Counted from the first letter of the stretch, positions 1 to 5,511 are shown. The stretch: DNA of 5,511 nucleotides from JBHIBR01 sp046759145 [NCBI: Nitrospinota bacterium] (GCA_046759145.1 JBHIBR010000138.1:1-5511); one strand, 5' to 3'. Notes: generated by a model from the letters alone, not told the origin. Numbers and translations are program-made.

Positions 1-44
1 TCGACGCCAAGGTCATCGAGGACATCATCGACAACTACTTCTGA
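1..44 (+). CDS. C-terminal end of an upstream gene, possibly a MoxR/CobS-type AAA+ ATPase (partial)
   Basis: Reading from base 3, an open frame encodes DAKVIEDIIDNYF and ends at TGA 42-44. Only 13 residues are inside the window, too few to identify a family by sequence. The guess rests on context: the next gene is a CobT/NorD-like VWA protein, and these are nearly always encoded beside a MoxR-class AAA+ ATPase (CobS, NorQ, CoxD). The frame is on the same strand, 41 bases before the VWA start, and has the GC-rich third codon positions of its neighbours, so it is likely the tail of a real gene in the same operon. The product is inference only. Confidence 0.5.
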   Translation, partial: DAKVIEDIIDNYF

Positions 45-67
45 GGCTCCGGACCTGGGGGGGAGCC
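45..67 (+). other. Short GC-rich stem-loop directly after the upstream stop codon
   Basis: GGCTCC (45-50) pairs perfectly with GGAGCC (62-67) around an 11-base G-rich loop. It begins on the base after the TGA. No T-tract follows, so it is not a standard intrinsic terminator. It could affect mRNA processing or stability between the two genes, or be chance in GC-rich DNA. Confidence 0.3.
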
Positions 68-75
68 GGCGCCGC

Positions 76-82
76 AGGGGAG
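76..82 (+). promoter_or_regulatory. Ribosome binding site of the VWA gene
   Basis: AGGGGAG lies 3 bases before GTG 86 and 6 bases before the in-frame TTG 89. The spacing slightly favours TTG 89, while codon preference favours GTG 86. The two choices differ by one residue. Confidence 0.6.
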
Positions 83-85
83 CTT

Positions 86-1846
86 GTGTTGGAAAAGCTC
101 CGCTGTCGCCTCGAAGTGCTGGCGCAAGTGACTTCGGGCCACTACGGCCTTTCGCTCAAGTTCGCCGAGGCGCCCTCCATCGAGGGCACCACTCTCCACA
201 TTGAGGAACCCAACCGAAGCCTCGAGCGCATCCCCCAGGGGGCGGGCCCGGAGGCTCTTCTTCGTTACCAGAAGGGGATGACTCTCCTCGAGGCGGGCCA
301 CCTGCGCGAGGGGAGCCTCCCGTGGGCGCGGCGGGCGCTCCGGGAGGAGAGCTCGCGCCCGGGCTTCTTCCGGCTCTGGCACGCCCTCGAGGACGCGCGC
401 GTGGAGAACCGTCTCGTCGCGCGGTTTCCGGGCGCGCGGAAGAACCTCCATTCCTTCGTGCGCCGGATCCTGGAGCGGGTGATCCACCTCCGCCGCGCCG
501 GCGCCCTCTCCCTCGGCCAGGAGCTCCGCTGGGGCATCTACCTCCTGGGCATCGGTTGCTACCCGGGAGCCCCCTCGCGCGAGGCGCGCTCCCTTTCGGC
601 GGATTGGCTCGGAAGCCAGGCGGTCGCCCTCCTCGGGGGCGTGCGGCGGACCATCACCGAGGGAACCCATGCGCCCACCCCCCGGGAGGGCTATCGCGCG
701 GCAGAGTTCCTCTACCGGGAACTCGAGCCCTTCCTGAAGGATGCGCCCGCCCGGGCCACCGACGAACTCCCCGTCCCCCAGCTCGTCCCCCCAGAGGGTG
801 ACGGGGAGTATGCCGAGGGGGAGGGAGAGGGCGCAGAGTCGGCGCCAGGACAGGAGGTGGGCGAAGGGGGGGAGAGGGCCCTCTCCGAGCTTGAAGCCCG
901 CTCCCACTGGGCGGCCCAGACGGCCCCTGGGGGCGGCCCCTGGTTCGAGCTCGAAGGCCATCCCAAAGAGGTGCACCCGAGCGCGCAACTCCCCGATGAG
1001 CGGACCATCGTCATCCCGCCGGAAGGCCGCGGCGAGGAATACGAGGGGATCATCGGGAGAGCCCGCTCCGAGATCAAAGTGCTCCTCTGGAAACTCACCC
1101 AGCTCATCAAAGAGCGCTCCTATACCCGGTACGGAGGGCGCCACCGGAGCGGGAAGCTCAACGAAGCCAAGCTCTGGCAGCAGCGCTTGGGCAACTACCG
1201 GCTCTTCCAGCGCCGGGAGATGCCCCACACCTTGGACGTAGCCTTCACCCTCCTTGTGGACGAGAGCGGGAGCATGAATCGGGAGTCCAAGTACCTGGCG
1301 GCCCGAGAGGCGACCGTCTTCTTCGCCGAGGTGCTCGACCGCCTGGACGTCCCCTTCGAGATCATCGGCTACTCCACCGAGAGCTCGGAGGCCGCCATGG
1401 CGGCGGCCCTGGGGCACATCCCGGCCTTCAGATACCGCCACATCCGCCACTCCCTCCTCCAGCACCGCATCTACAAGTCCTTCGAAGACCCCTACCCCCG
1501 GGTGAAGACCCGCCTGGTAAATATCCACCCCCGGTTCAACAACTGGGATGAGGAGCATCTGCTCTTCGCCTACCGCCGCCTCTCCCAGCGGCGGGAACGG
1601 GAGAGGATCATCATCATCACCTCGGACGGCCAGCCCAACGGGGACGCCACGCACCTGGTCCATACGGTCCGGCTGGTCGAGCGCCTCGGGGTGAAGGTGG
1701 TTGGGGTCGGGGTGGTGGACCCCTTCGTGCGGGAGATCTACCCCAACCACATCGTTGTCGAAGACCTGGCGCAGCTCTCCGAGGAGCTGGTGCTGATCCT
1801 CCGGCGGGAGCTGCTGGGGCGGGCGGCGTCGGCCGCCCTGCGCTAG
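86..1846 (+). CDS. CobT/NorD-like VWA-domain protein, probable partner of a MoxR AAA+ ATPase
   Basis: A 586-residue protein without signal peptide or membrane segment, so probably cytoplasmic. The N-terminal half contains LEDARVE (residues 101-107) followed by ARFPGARKNL, a signature region shared by CobT- and NorD-type proteins. Residues about 236-275 form a Glu/Gly-rich acidic linker like the one before the VWA domain of CobT. The C-terminal VWA domain has an intact MIDAS start DESGSM (D392, S394, S396), a central NWDEEHLLFAYRRL segment (486 onwards) resembling CobT, and TSDGQP (512-517). In the family, such proteins pair with a MoxR-class ATPase to insert metals or remodel metalloenzymes (cobaltochelatase, NO reductase, Rubisco, CO dehydrogenase). 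Here yqeC and xdhC follow directly, so a role in molybdo-hydroxylase maturation is more likely than cobalamin synthesis. That functional role is inference; the fold assignment is firm. Start is GTG 86 (or TTG 89). Confidence 0.85.
   Translation: MLEKLRCRLEVLAQVTSGHYGLSLKFAEAPSIEGTTLHIEEPNRSLERIPQGAGPEALLRYQKGMTLLEAGHLREGSLPWARRALREESSRPGFFRLWHALEDARVENRLVARFPGARKNLHSFVRRILERVIHLRRAGALSLGQELRWGIYLLGIGCYPGAPSREARSLSADWLGSQAVALLGGVRRTITEGTHAPTPREGYRAAEFLYRELEPFLKDAPARATDELPVPQLVPPEGDGEYAEGEGEGAESAPGQEVGEGGERALSELEARSHWAAQTAPGGGPWFELEGHPKEVHPSAQLPDERTIVIPPEGRGEEYEGIIGRARSEIKVLLWKLTQLIKERSYTRYGGRHRSGKLNEAKLWQQRLGNYRLFQRREMPHTLDVAFTLLVDESGSMNRESKYLAAREATVFFAEVLDRLDVPFEIIGYSTESSEAAMAAALGHIPAFRYRHIRHSLLQHRIYKSFEDPYPRVKTRLVNIHPRFNNWDEEHLLFAYRRLSQRRERERIIIITSDGQPNGDATHLVHTVRLVERLGVKVVGVGVVDPFVREIYPNHIVVEDLAQLSEELVLILRRELLGRAASAALR
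1821..1838 (+). promoter_or_regulatory. Hairpin occupying the ribosome-binding position of yqeC
   Basis: GGGCGGC (1821-1827) and GCCGCCC (1832-1838) form a perfect 7-bp GC stem around a GTCG loop, inside the last codons of the VWA gene. It ends 8 bases before ATG 1847, where a Shine-Dalgarno sequence would lie, and no good Shine-Dalgarno is visible there. Ribosomes finishing the VWA gene would melt it, consistent with translational coupling. Function is inferred. Confidence 0.4.
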
Positions 1847-2683
1847 ATGGGCGTGGGACTCGCGGCCGCCCTGGGCCTGGGAGAGCGCGAGGTGGTGAGC
1901 TTCGTAGGGGCGGGGGGGAAGACGACCCTGCTGATGGCGCTCGCCCGCGAGCTATCGGAGAGGGTGGGGAGGGGGGATCTGATCATTTCGACCACCACCA
2001 CGAAGGTCTTCGAGCCCCTTGCGGGAGAGGCGGATTCTCTCGCTCTGGGCGAGCCAGAGGAGCTGTTGGCCGCCGTGGACTCCGCCCCCGCCACATGGCG
2101 CCATTTGGCTCTCGCCCGGGCTCGCCTGGGACCGGCTCCCGTGCCGGGTTCACCCGGCGAGGAGCGGGTGAAGCTGGAGGGGGTGGAGCCGCTGCTGGTG
2201 AGGCGCCTTAGGGAGCACCCTCGGGTGCGGGCCGTCCTGGTGGAAGCGGACGGCGCCCGGGGTCTGCCCCTCAAGGCCCCCTCCCCCGACGAGCCCGTCA
2301 TCCCGGAGGCGAGCACCTGGGTGCTGGCGGTGGCGGGCGCGGATGCCTTGGGGGCTCCCCTCGATGAAGCGCACATCTTCCGGGCCCGGCGAGCGATGGA
2401 GTTGGGGGGCCTCCCAGAGGGTTCCCCCGTCGGGGAGGAGCTCATTGCCCGCCTTCTGGAGCACCCCGAAGGGTTCTTCCGGGGGGCCCCCGCAGGGGCG
2501 CGACGGGCCCTCTGCATCAACAAGGTTGATGTGGCGAATCGGTTTGAACTGGCCCGGGAGATCGGCTATAGTATCAACGCAAGGGTTGGGGCCATCGAGG
2601 TAACCCTCCTGACTTCTGCTAGGGAGAGAGAGCCCGTCTACGAGCGCATCGGGGGCAGGGAAACCCACGAAGCGCGGAAGTGA
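1847..2683 (+). CDS. yqeC: YqeC-family P-loop protein, putative selenium-dependent molybdenum hydroxylase accessory factor
   Basis: A 278-residue protein, in the usual range for YqeC. A Walker A loop lies at residues 21-27 (GAGGKTT, preceded by VVSFV), then STTTTK (48-53), EADGARGLPLKAP (133-145) followed by DEPVIP (148-153), and NKVD (225-228), which resembles the G4 base-recognition motif of GTPases. This order of motifs is characteristic of YqeC proteins. The family occurs with selenium-dependent molybdenum hydroxylases and is thought to help make or install their labile selenium-containing cofactor; the exact reaction is not established. ATG 1847 follows the preceding TAG (1844-1846) with no gap and no clear Shine-Dalgarno, so expression probably depends on reinitiation. 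GTG 1853 is an alternative start, but ATG gives the normal spacing to the P-loop. The xdhC gene follows 13 bases downstream, a typical pairing. Confidence 0.88.
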   Translation: MGVGLAAALGLGEREVVSFVGAGGKTTLLMALARELSERVGRGDLIISTTTTKVFEPLAGEADSLALGEPEELLAAVDSAPATWRHLALARARLGPAPVPGSPGEERVKLEGVEPLLVRRLREHPRVRAVLVEADGARGLPLKAPSPDEPVIPEASTWVLAVAGADALGAPLDEAHIFRARRAMELGGLPEGSPVGEELIARLLEHPEGFFRGAPAGARRALCINKVDVANRFELAREIGYSINARVGAIEVTLLTSAREREPVYERIGGRETHEARK

Positions 2684-2696
2684 TGAAAGCAGGGCC

Positions 2697-3851
2697 ATGA
2701 AGGATATTTACCAGTACATGGCGGCCCTCCAGGAAGAGGGCCAGAGCGGCGCCCTGGCGACGGTTGTCGCCCGCAGAGGGTCGGCCCCCATGAGCGGCGA
2801 CGCGAAGATGCTGGTGCGCGGGGACGGCTCCATCGTGGGGACGGTGGGGGGCGGCTGCCTGGAGGCGGAGGTGTGGCAAACGGCCCTCCAAGTGATAGAA
2901 GAGGGCACCCCCCAGAAGCTCACCTTCAACCTCACCCAGAAGGAAGCGGGGGACAGCGGCCACATCTGCGGTGGGGTGGTGGACATCCTGGTGGAGCCCA
3001 TCTCGGGCTACGACAGGGAGCTGCTGTGGGAGATCACCGACATCCGCACCCGGGGGGGGAGCGCCACGCTCGCCACGGTTGTCCACCCCGGACTGGGCGA
3101 AAAATTGGCGGTCGGGCGAAAGATGTTGATCCGGCGCGATGGGAGCACCCTGGGGAGCATCCCCGGCCTGGAGGCGGAGGTCTGGCGGGAGGGGAGCGAG
3201 GTGATGCGGGGGAGATCGCCGCTCCTTCTGCGCTTTGACCCCGCCCCGGTGCGCCAAGGTACCCGCCGACGCCAGGAGGGGGATGCGAGCGAGGTCTTCC
3301 TCGAGCCCATCTCCAGCTGCCCCACCCTCTACCTCTTCGGAGGGGGCCACGTCTCCTTGAACGTGGCCCAGGTGGCCCACCTCGCCGGGTTCAAGGTGGT
3401 GGTCGTGGAAGACCGGCCTGCCTTCGCGTCGAAAGAGCGTTTCCCCATGGCTGAGCGCCTGGTCGCGGGGCCCTTCCCCGATGTGTTCGATCAGCTCTCC
3501 ATCGACGAGGGCGACTACCTCGCCATCATCACCCGCGGCCACGCCAACGACGAAGTGGTGTTAGGGTGGGCCGTCCGGACTCCCGCCCGATACATCGGCA
3601 TGATCGGCAGCAAGAGTAAGGTCCTCCTCACCTACCGGCGGCTGCAGCAACAGACGGAGCTCTCGCGAGAGGAGTTCATATCGCGAGTGCATGCGCCCAT
3701 CGGCTTGGACGTCGGGGCCGACACCCCTGGCGAGATCGCCGTTGCCATCGTGGCGGAGCTCATCCGTGTGCGCCGCCAGGCTGCCGAGGAAGCGGGGCTC
3801 CGCTCTGCCCCGAGCAAGAGGACAAGCTCCTTTAAGTCTTTTAACCGGTAG
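2697..3851 (+). CDS. xdhC: XdhC/CoxI-family molybdenum hydroxylase maturation protein with duplicated N-terminal domain
   Basis: A 384-residue protein. Residues 1-103 form the XdhC/CoxI N-terminal domain, with ALATVV, KMLVRGDGS, VGGGCLEAEVW (GGGC at 51-54), HICGG (89-93) and a closing LVEPIS. Residues about 121-206 repeat the pattern in degenerate form (TLATVV, KMLIRRDGS, LEAEVW, FLEPIS) but lack GGGC and CGG. The C-terminal Rossmann-like XdhC domain follows: FGGGHVS (214-220), VEDRPAF (237-243), TRGHANDE (279-286), YIGMIGSKSK (299-308) and HAPIGLDVGADTPGEIA (332-348). Known XdhC proteins bind molybdenum cofactor and support its sulfuration and delivery to xanthine dehydrogenase-type enzymes. 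CoxF/CoxI relatives sit in CO dehydrogenase operons. The specific target enzyme cannot be told from this window. ATG 2697 is preceded by a weak AGGG-type site. The last 24 residues are a basic, Ser/Lys-rich tail beyond the conserved domain. Confidence 0.9.
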   Translation: MKDIYQYMAALQEEGQSGALATVVARRGSAPMSGDAKMLVRGDGSIVGTVGGGCLEAEVWQTALQVIEEGTPQKLTFNLTQKEAGDSGHICGGVVDILVEPISGYDRELLWEITDIRTRGGSATLATVVHPGLGEKLAVGRKMLIRRDGSTLGSIPGLEAEVWREGSEVMRGRSPLLLRFDPAPVRQGTRRRQEGDASEVFLEPISSCPTLYLFGGGHVSLNVAQVAHLAGFKVVVVEDRPAFASKERFPMAERLVAGPFPDVFDQLSIDEGDYLAIITRGHANDEVVLGWAVRTPARYIGMIGSKSKVLLTYRRLQQQTELSREEFISRVHAPIGLDVGADTPGEIAVAIVAELIRVRRQAAEEAGLRSAPSKRTSSFKSFNR

Positions 3852-3929
3852 TCCCTTCCGGTAGCGCTTCCTCCCTGCGAAGCTGAGGCTGGAATAGGTC
3901 GCTCGTTTTTCATCTCTGGAGAGTTGTGC
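3852..3929 (+). other. Short intergenic region between xdhC and comF
   Basis: It contains a weak 5-bp inverted repeat (GCTTC 3866-3870, GAAGC 3879-3883) and a five-T run at 3906-3910. The stem is short and not adjacent to the T-run, so this is not a convincing terminator. CCGGTAG occurs at 3845-3851 (containing the xdhC stop) and again at 3858-3864. No clear sigma70 promoter for comF was found. Confidence 0.35.
3918..3923 (+). promoter_or_regulatory. Ribosome binding site that selects the comF start
   Basis: GGAGAG abuts TTG 3924 with no spacing, which is not workable, but lies 6 bases before the in-frame GTG 3930. This favours GTG 3930 as the start codon. Confidence 0.65.
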
Positions 3930-4682
3930 GTGCCGCGCGGGCGTTGGCTAGAGAGCATCGTCGACTTCCTCTTCGCGCCCCGCTGTCCGCTTTGCGGCCG
4001 GGGATTGGGCGAGGGGGCGTGGCCCCCCCTCTGCCGCGATTGCCTCGGGGAGCTGGAGCCCTTCGACGCCCCCGGGTGCCCTTGCTGCGGAAAACCCTTT
4101 GAATCGCCGGCCGCCCTCAGCCACAGCCCCGCCCACCTCTGCGCCGACTGCTGCGACGCCCCTCCCCCTTTCCTGATGGCCCGCAGCTTCGGCCCCTTCC
4201 GGGGCACCCTCCGGGAAGCCATCCACTGCCTGAAATACCGGGGGAAAACGCAGCTTGCCCGGCCGCTGGCACGTCTTATGAGTGAGGCGGTGCGGGAGCG
4301 CTTCGGCGACGAAGGCGGGAGATTGCCCACCTGGGACGGGGTTGTCCCCGTCCCCCTCCACAAGCGCCGCTGGAAGGAGAGAGGATTTGACCAGGCCCTT
4401 TTGCTCGCCGATGAACTGGCCGCCCAGCTCGAGCTGCCGCGCGTGGCGGCGCTCTCGCGGGTGGCATGGGGGGCTCCCCAGACGGGCCTCAAGGAGCAGG
4501 AGCGAAGGCGCAACGTGCGGGGCGCCTTCGCCCTCGCCCCGGGGGTGGAGGTGGAGGACAAGGCCTTCCTCCTGGTGGACGACGTCTACACCACCGGTGC
4601 CACCCTCCGCGAGTGCGCCGCCGTGCTTCGCAGGGGGCGCGCGCGGGCTGTTTTTGCTTATACGGTGGCTCGAACTATATGA
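3930..4682 (+). CDS. comF: ComF-family protein (zinc-ribbon plus phosphoribosyltransferase-like domain)
   Basis: A 250-residue protein, close to the usual ComF/GntX length. The N-terminal region has paired cysteines typical of the family's zinc-binding ribbon: C19xxC22 with C35xxC38, and C50xC52 with C71xxC74. A segment rich in family motifs follows: SFGPFRGTLREAIHCLKYRG, VVPVPLHKRRWKERGFDQ (138-155), and the PRPP-binding loop VDDVYTTGAT (216-225). The C-terminus (AYTVART) is also normal. ComF is needed for DNA uptake during transformation in competent bacteria, apparently at the cytoplasmic side where it helps handle incoming single-stranded DNA. Many non-competent bacteria carry it too, so competence cannot be concluded. 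No other competence gene is nearby. The start is GTG 3930 by Shine-Dalgarno spacing; TTG 3924 would add two residues. The gene is 78 bases after xdhC and functionally unrelated to it. Confidence 0.92.
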   Translation: MPRGRWLESIVDFLFAPRCPLCGRGLGEGAWPPLCRDCLGELEPFDAPGCPCCGKPFESPAALSHSPAHLCADCCDAPPPFLMARSFGPFRGTLREAIHCLKYRGKTQLARPLARLMSEAVRERFGDEGGRLPTWDGVVPVPLHKRRWKERGFDQALLLADELAAQLELPRVAALSRVAWGAPQTGLKEQERRRNVRGAFALAPGVEVEDKAFLLVDDVYTTGATLRECAAVLRRGRARAVFAYTVARTI

Positions 4683-4693
4683 GTTTATTGAGT

Positions 4694-4724
4694 TTGACAT
4701 CGGGGCACAAGCATTGCTTATACT
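4694..4724 (+). promoter_or_regulatory. Sigma70-like promoter upstream of the XRE/LexA-like regulator
   Basis: A perfect -35 TTGACA (4694-4699) and a -10 TATACT (4719-4724, 5 of 6 consensus) are separated by 19 bases, somewhat longer than the ideal 17. Transcription would start near 4731, giving an mRNA leader of about 134 bases before ATG 4865. It sits in an AT-rich patch just after the comF stop. Confidence 0.55.
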
Positions 4725-4727
4725 TGT
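4707..4727. promoter_or_regulatory. Palindromic candidate operator over the -10 region
   Basis: ACAAGCAT (4707-4714) and ATACTTGT (4720-4727) are inverted repeats matching at 7 of 8 positions, around a 5-base centre. The palindrome covers the promoter spacer and -10. Size, symmetry and position suit a dimeric helix-turn-helix repressor, most simply the regulator encoded just downstream (autoregulation). Binding is inferred. Confidence 0.45.
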
Positions 4728-4851
4728 TTTAGGTAATCGGCTTAGCGCTCATCCGGGCGCGGTCGGCCGAAGGGATTGGAGGGGAGGATTCTTGACCGGG
4801 ACCGTAATTCTCTTTGGTGAAAAATATATAGCGCTCTCCACTCTCCCGCCC

Positions 4852-4856
4852 GAGGT
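4852..4856 (+). promoter_or_regulatory. Ribosome binding site of the XRE/LexA-like regulator
   Basis: GAGGT ends 8 bases before ATG 4865, a good Shine-Dalgarno match at normal spacing, and supports this start. Confidence 0.65.
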
Positions 4857-4864
4857 ATCCGCGG

Positions 4865-5511
4865 ATGAAGCTACGCCTAGCCCGAGAGGATCGCGAGGAC
4901 ATCGGAAGGCGGTTGCGCGAGCTGAGGAGTTTCTACGAGCTCGAGCAGGTGGAACTGGCTGACCGGGCGGGGTTGTCCCAAGCGGTGATCAGCCAGTACG
5001 AGAAGGGCCAGACCGAGCCCAGCCTCTTCTTCATCAAGTTCCTGGCCGAGACCTTCGGCATCTCGGGCGACTGGTTCCTCTTCGGGGCGGGGCGCTCCCC
5101 CCACGAGCAGCTGCAGAAGGAGATGCGCGTCCAGATCGCCGCCAGCGTGGAGGCCGAGGCGGAGGAGCGGGAGGGGGCATTCTACGGCATCCCTCTGCTC
5201 GACGTGTGCACGGCGGCTGCCCCGGGGAAGGTGCCCGATGAGAGGGTAGGAGGTTGGGAACTGGTCCACATCTCAGAGGTGACAGGCAGGACCAATCTGG
5301 TGGCGATCGAACTCACCCCGGAGCTGGCGGCGGGCATGGAGCCCGTCTTCCGTCCGGGCAGCAGGGTGGTCATCGACCGGGACGACAAGACCATCGTCTC
5401 GGACGCCTACTTCGCGGTGAATACCCAGAGAAAGAAGGGCGGGCCCCGGGGCGCGGCCATCACCGCCATCCGCAAGCTCAACCTCACCGGCAACCGCCTC
5501 TGGCTCATCCG
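4865..5511 (+). CDS. XRE-type helix-turn-helix regulator with a LexA/CI-like C-terminal domain (partial, runs off right edge)
   Basis: The frame is open from ATG 4865 to the window end (215 complete codons, no stop). Residues about 13-73 are an XRE/Cro-CI DNA-binding domain: IGRRLRELR, then VELADRAGLSQAVISQYEKG with recognition helix around 38-46, then TEPS and WFLFG. Residues 81-104 are a charged linker. From YGIPLLDVC (107) on, the sequence resembles the S24 peptidase-like domain of LexA and CI: LVAIELTPELAAGMEP (145-160), FRPGSRVVIDRDD (162-174), AYFAV, and ITAIRKL near 199-205. The catalytic Ser expected in the G-x-S-M-x-P motif is Gly157, the expected Lys aligns with Arg203, and the usual Ala-Gly cleavage site is not evident. 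It therefore probably does not self-cleave and may respond to a ligand or partner. Targets are unknown; the palindromic promoter upstream suggests autoregulation. It could be a prophage-derived or a chromosomal regulator; no phage genes are visible. Confidence 0.85.
   Translation, partial: MKLRLAREDREDIGRRLRELRSFYELEQVELADRAGLSQAVISQYEKGQTEPSLFFIKFLAETFGISGDWFLFGAGRSPHEQLQKEMRVQIAASVEAEAEEREGAFYGIPLLDVCTAAAPGKVPDERVGGWELVHISEVTGRTNLVAIELTPELAAGMEPVFRPGSRVVIDRDDKTIVSDAYFAVNTQRKKGGPRGAAITAIRKLNLTGNRLWLI

Noticed and set aside
35-1750. A 571-codon open frame on the minus strand across the VWA gene
   Set aside because: It is the antisense of a gene with clear VWA and MIDAS motifs; long antisense frames are expected from GC-rich third codon positions, and the translation is low-complexity with no recognisable domain.
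86-1846. Cobaltochelatase subunit CobT proper
   Set aside because: The VWA part is CobT-like, but there are no cobalamin genes nearby and the partners are yqeC and xdhC, so a specific cobT call is not justified.
2619-3542. A 307-codon minus-strand frame opposite xdhC
   Set aside because: The plus strand encodes an intact XdhC protein with all expected motifs; the antisense translation shows no family motif.
3866-3910. Possible intrinsic terminator after xdhC
   Set aside because: The GCTTC/GAAGC stem is only 5 bp with an 8-base loop, and the T-run at 3906-3910 is more than 20 bases downstream without an adjoining stem.
3632-4700. Long minus-strand frames opposite comF and the xdhC end (3632-4561 and 3948-4700)
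   Set aside because: They overlap the well-supported ComF gene, are rich in Arg/Ser/Pro/Gly as expected for shadow frames, and have no recognisable domain.
4792-4830. TTGACC (4792-4797) with downstream TATATA (4825-4830) as a second promoter for the regulator
   Set aside because: The spacing is 27 bases, far outside the sigma70 range, and no -10-like hexamer lies at about 17 bases.

Overview
The window is GC-rich (about two thirds G+C by eye), with tightly packed plus-strand genes and frequent GTG/TTG starts. This fits a high-GC Gram-negative-type bacterium, such as a deltaproteobacterium-like or uncultured lineage. The sequence does not allow firmer placement: there are no rRNA or tRNA genes and no lineage-specific marker. 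All convincing genes are on the plus strand.

Region 1 (1-3851) is a compact, probably co-transcribed cluster. It holds the last codons of an upstream gene, a 586-residue CobT/NorD-like von Willebrand factor A (VWA) protein, a YqeC-type P-loop protein starting on the base after the VWA stop, and an XdhC/CoxI-family protein 13 bases further on. YqeC and XdhC families are accessory factors of molybdenum hydroxylases (xanthine dehydrogenase / CO dehydrogenase superfamily; YqeC in particular accompanies selenium-dependent hydroxylases). VWA proteins of this type normally work with a MoxR/CobS/NorQ AAA+ ATPase, so the clipped upstream gene may encode that partner. The module is best read as a maturation or quality-control unit for a molybdo-hydroxylase whose structural subunits lie outside the window. 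The XdhC protein has an unusual build: its N-terminal domain is present twice, and the second copy has lost both Cys-containing motifs.

Region 2 (3852-4682) holds a short intergenic gap and a ComF-family phosphoribosyltransferase-like gene with an N-terminal zinc-ribbon region. Shine-Dalgarno spacing places its start at GTG 3930.

Region 3 (4683-5511) begins with a relatively AT-rich intergenic stretch. It carries a good sigma70-like promoter overlapped by a near-perfect palindrome, then a regulator gene running off the right edge. The regulator has an XRE-type helix-turn-helix and a LexA/CI-like C-terminal domain that appears to have lost the self-cleavage residues. The promoter-palindrome-repressor layout suggests autoregulation. 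No insertion sequence, CRISPR array, RNA gene or phage structural gene was seen.
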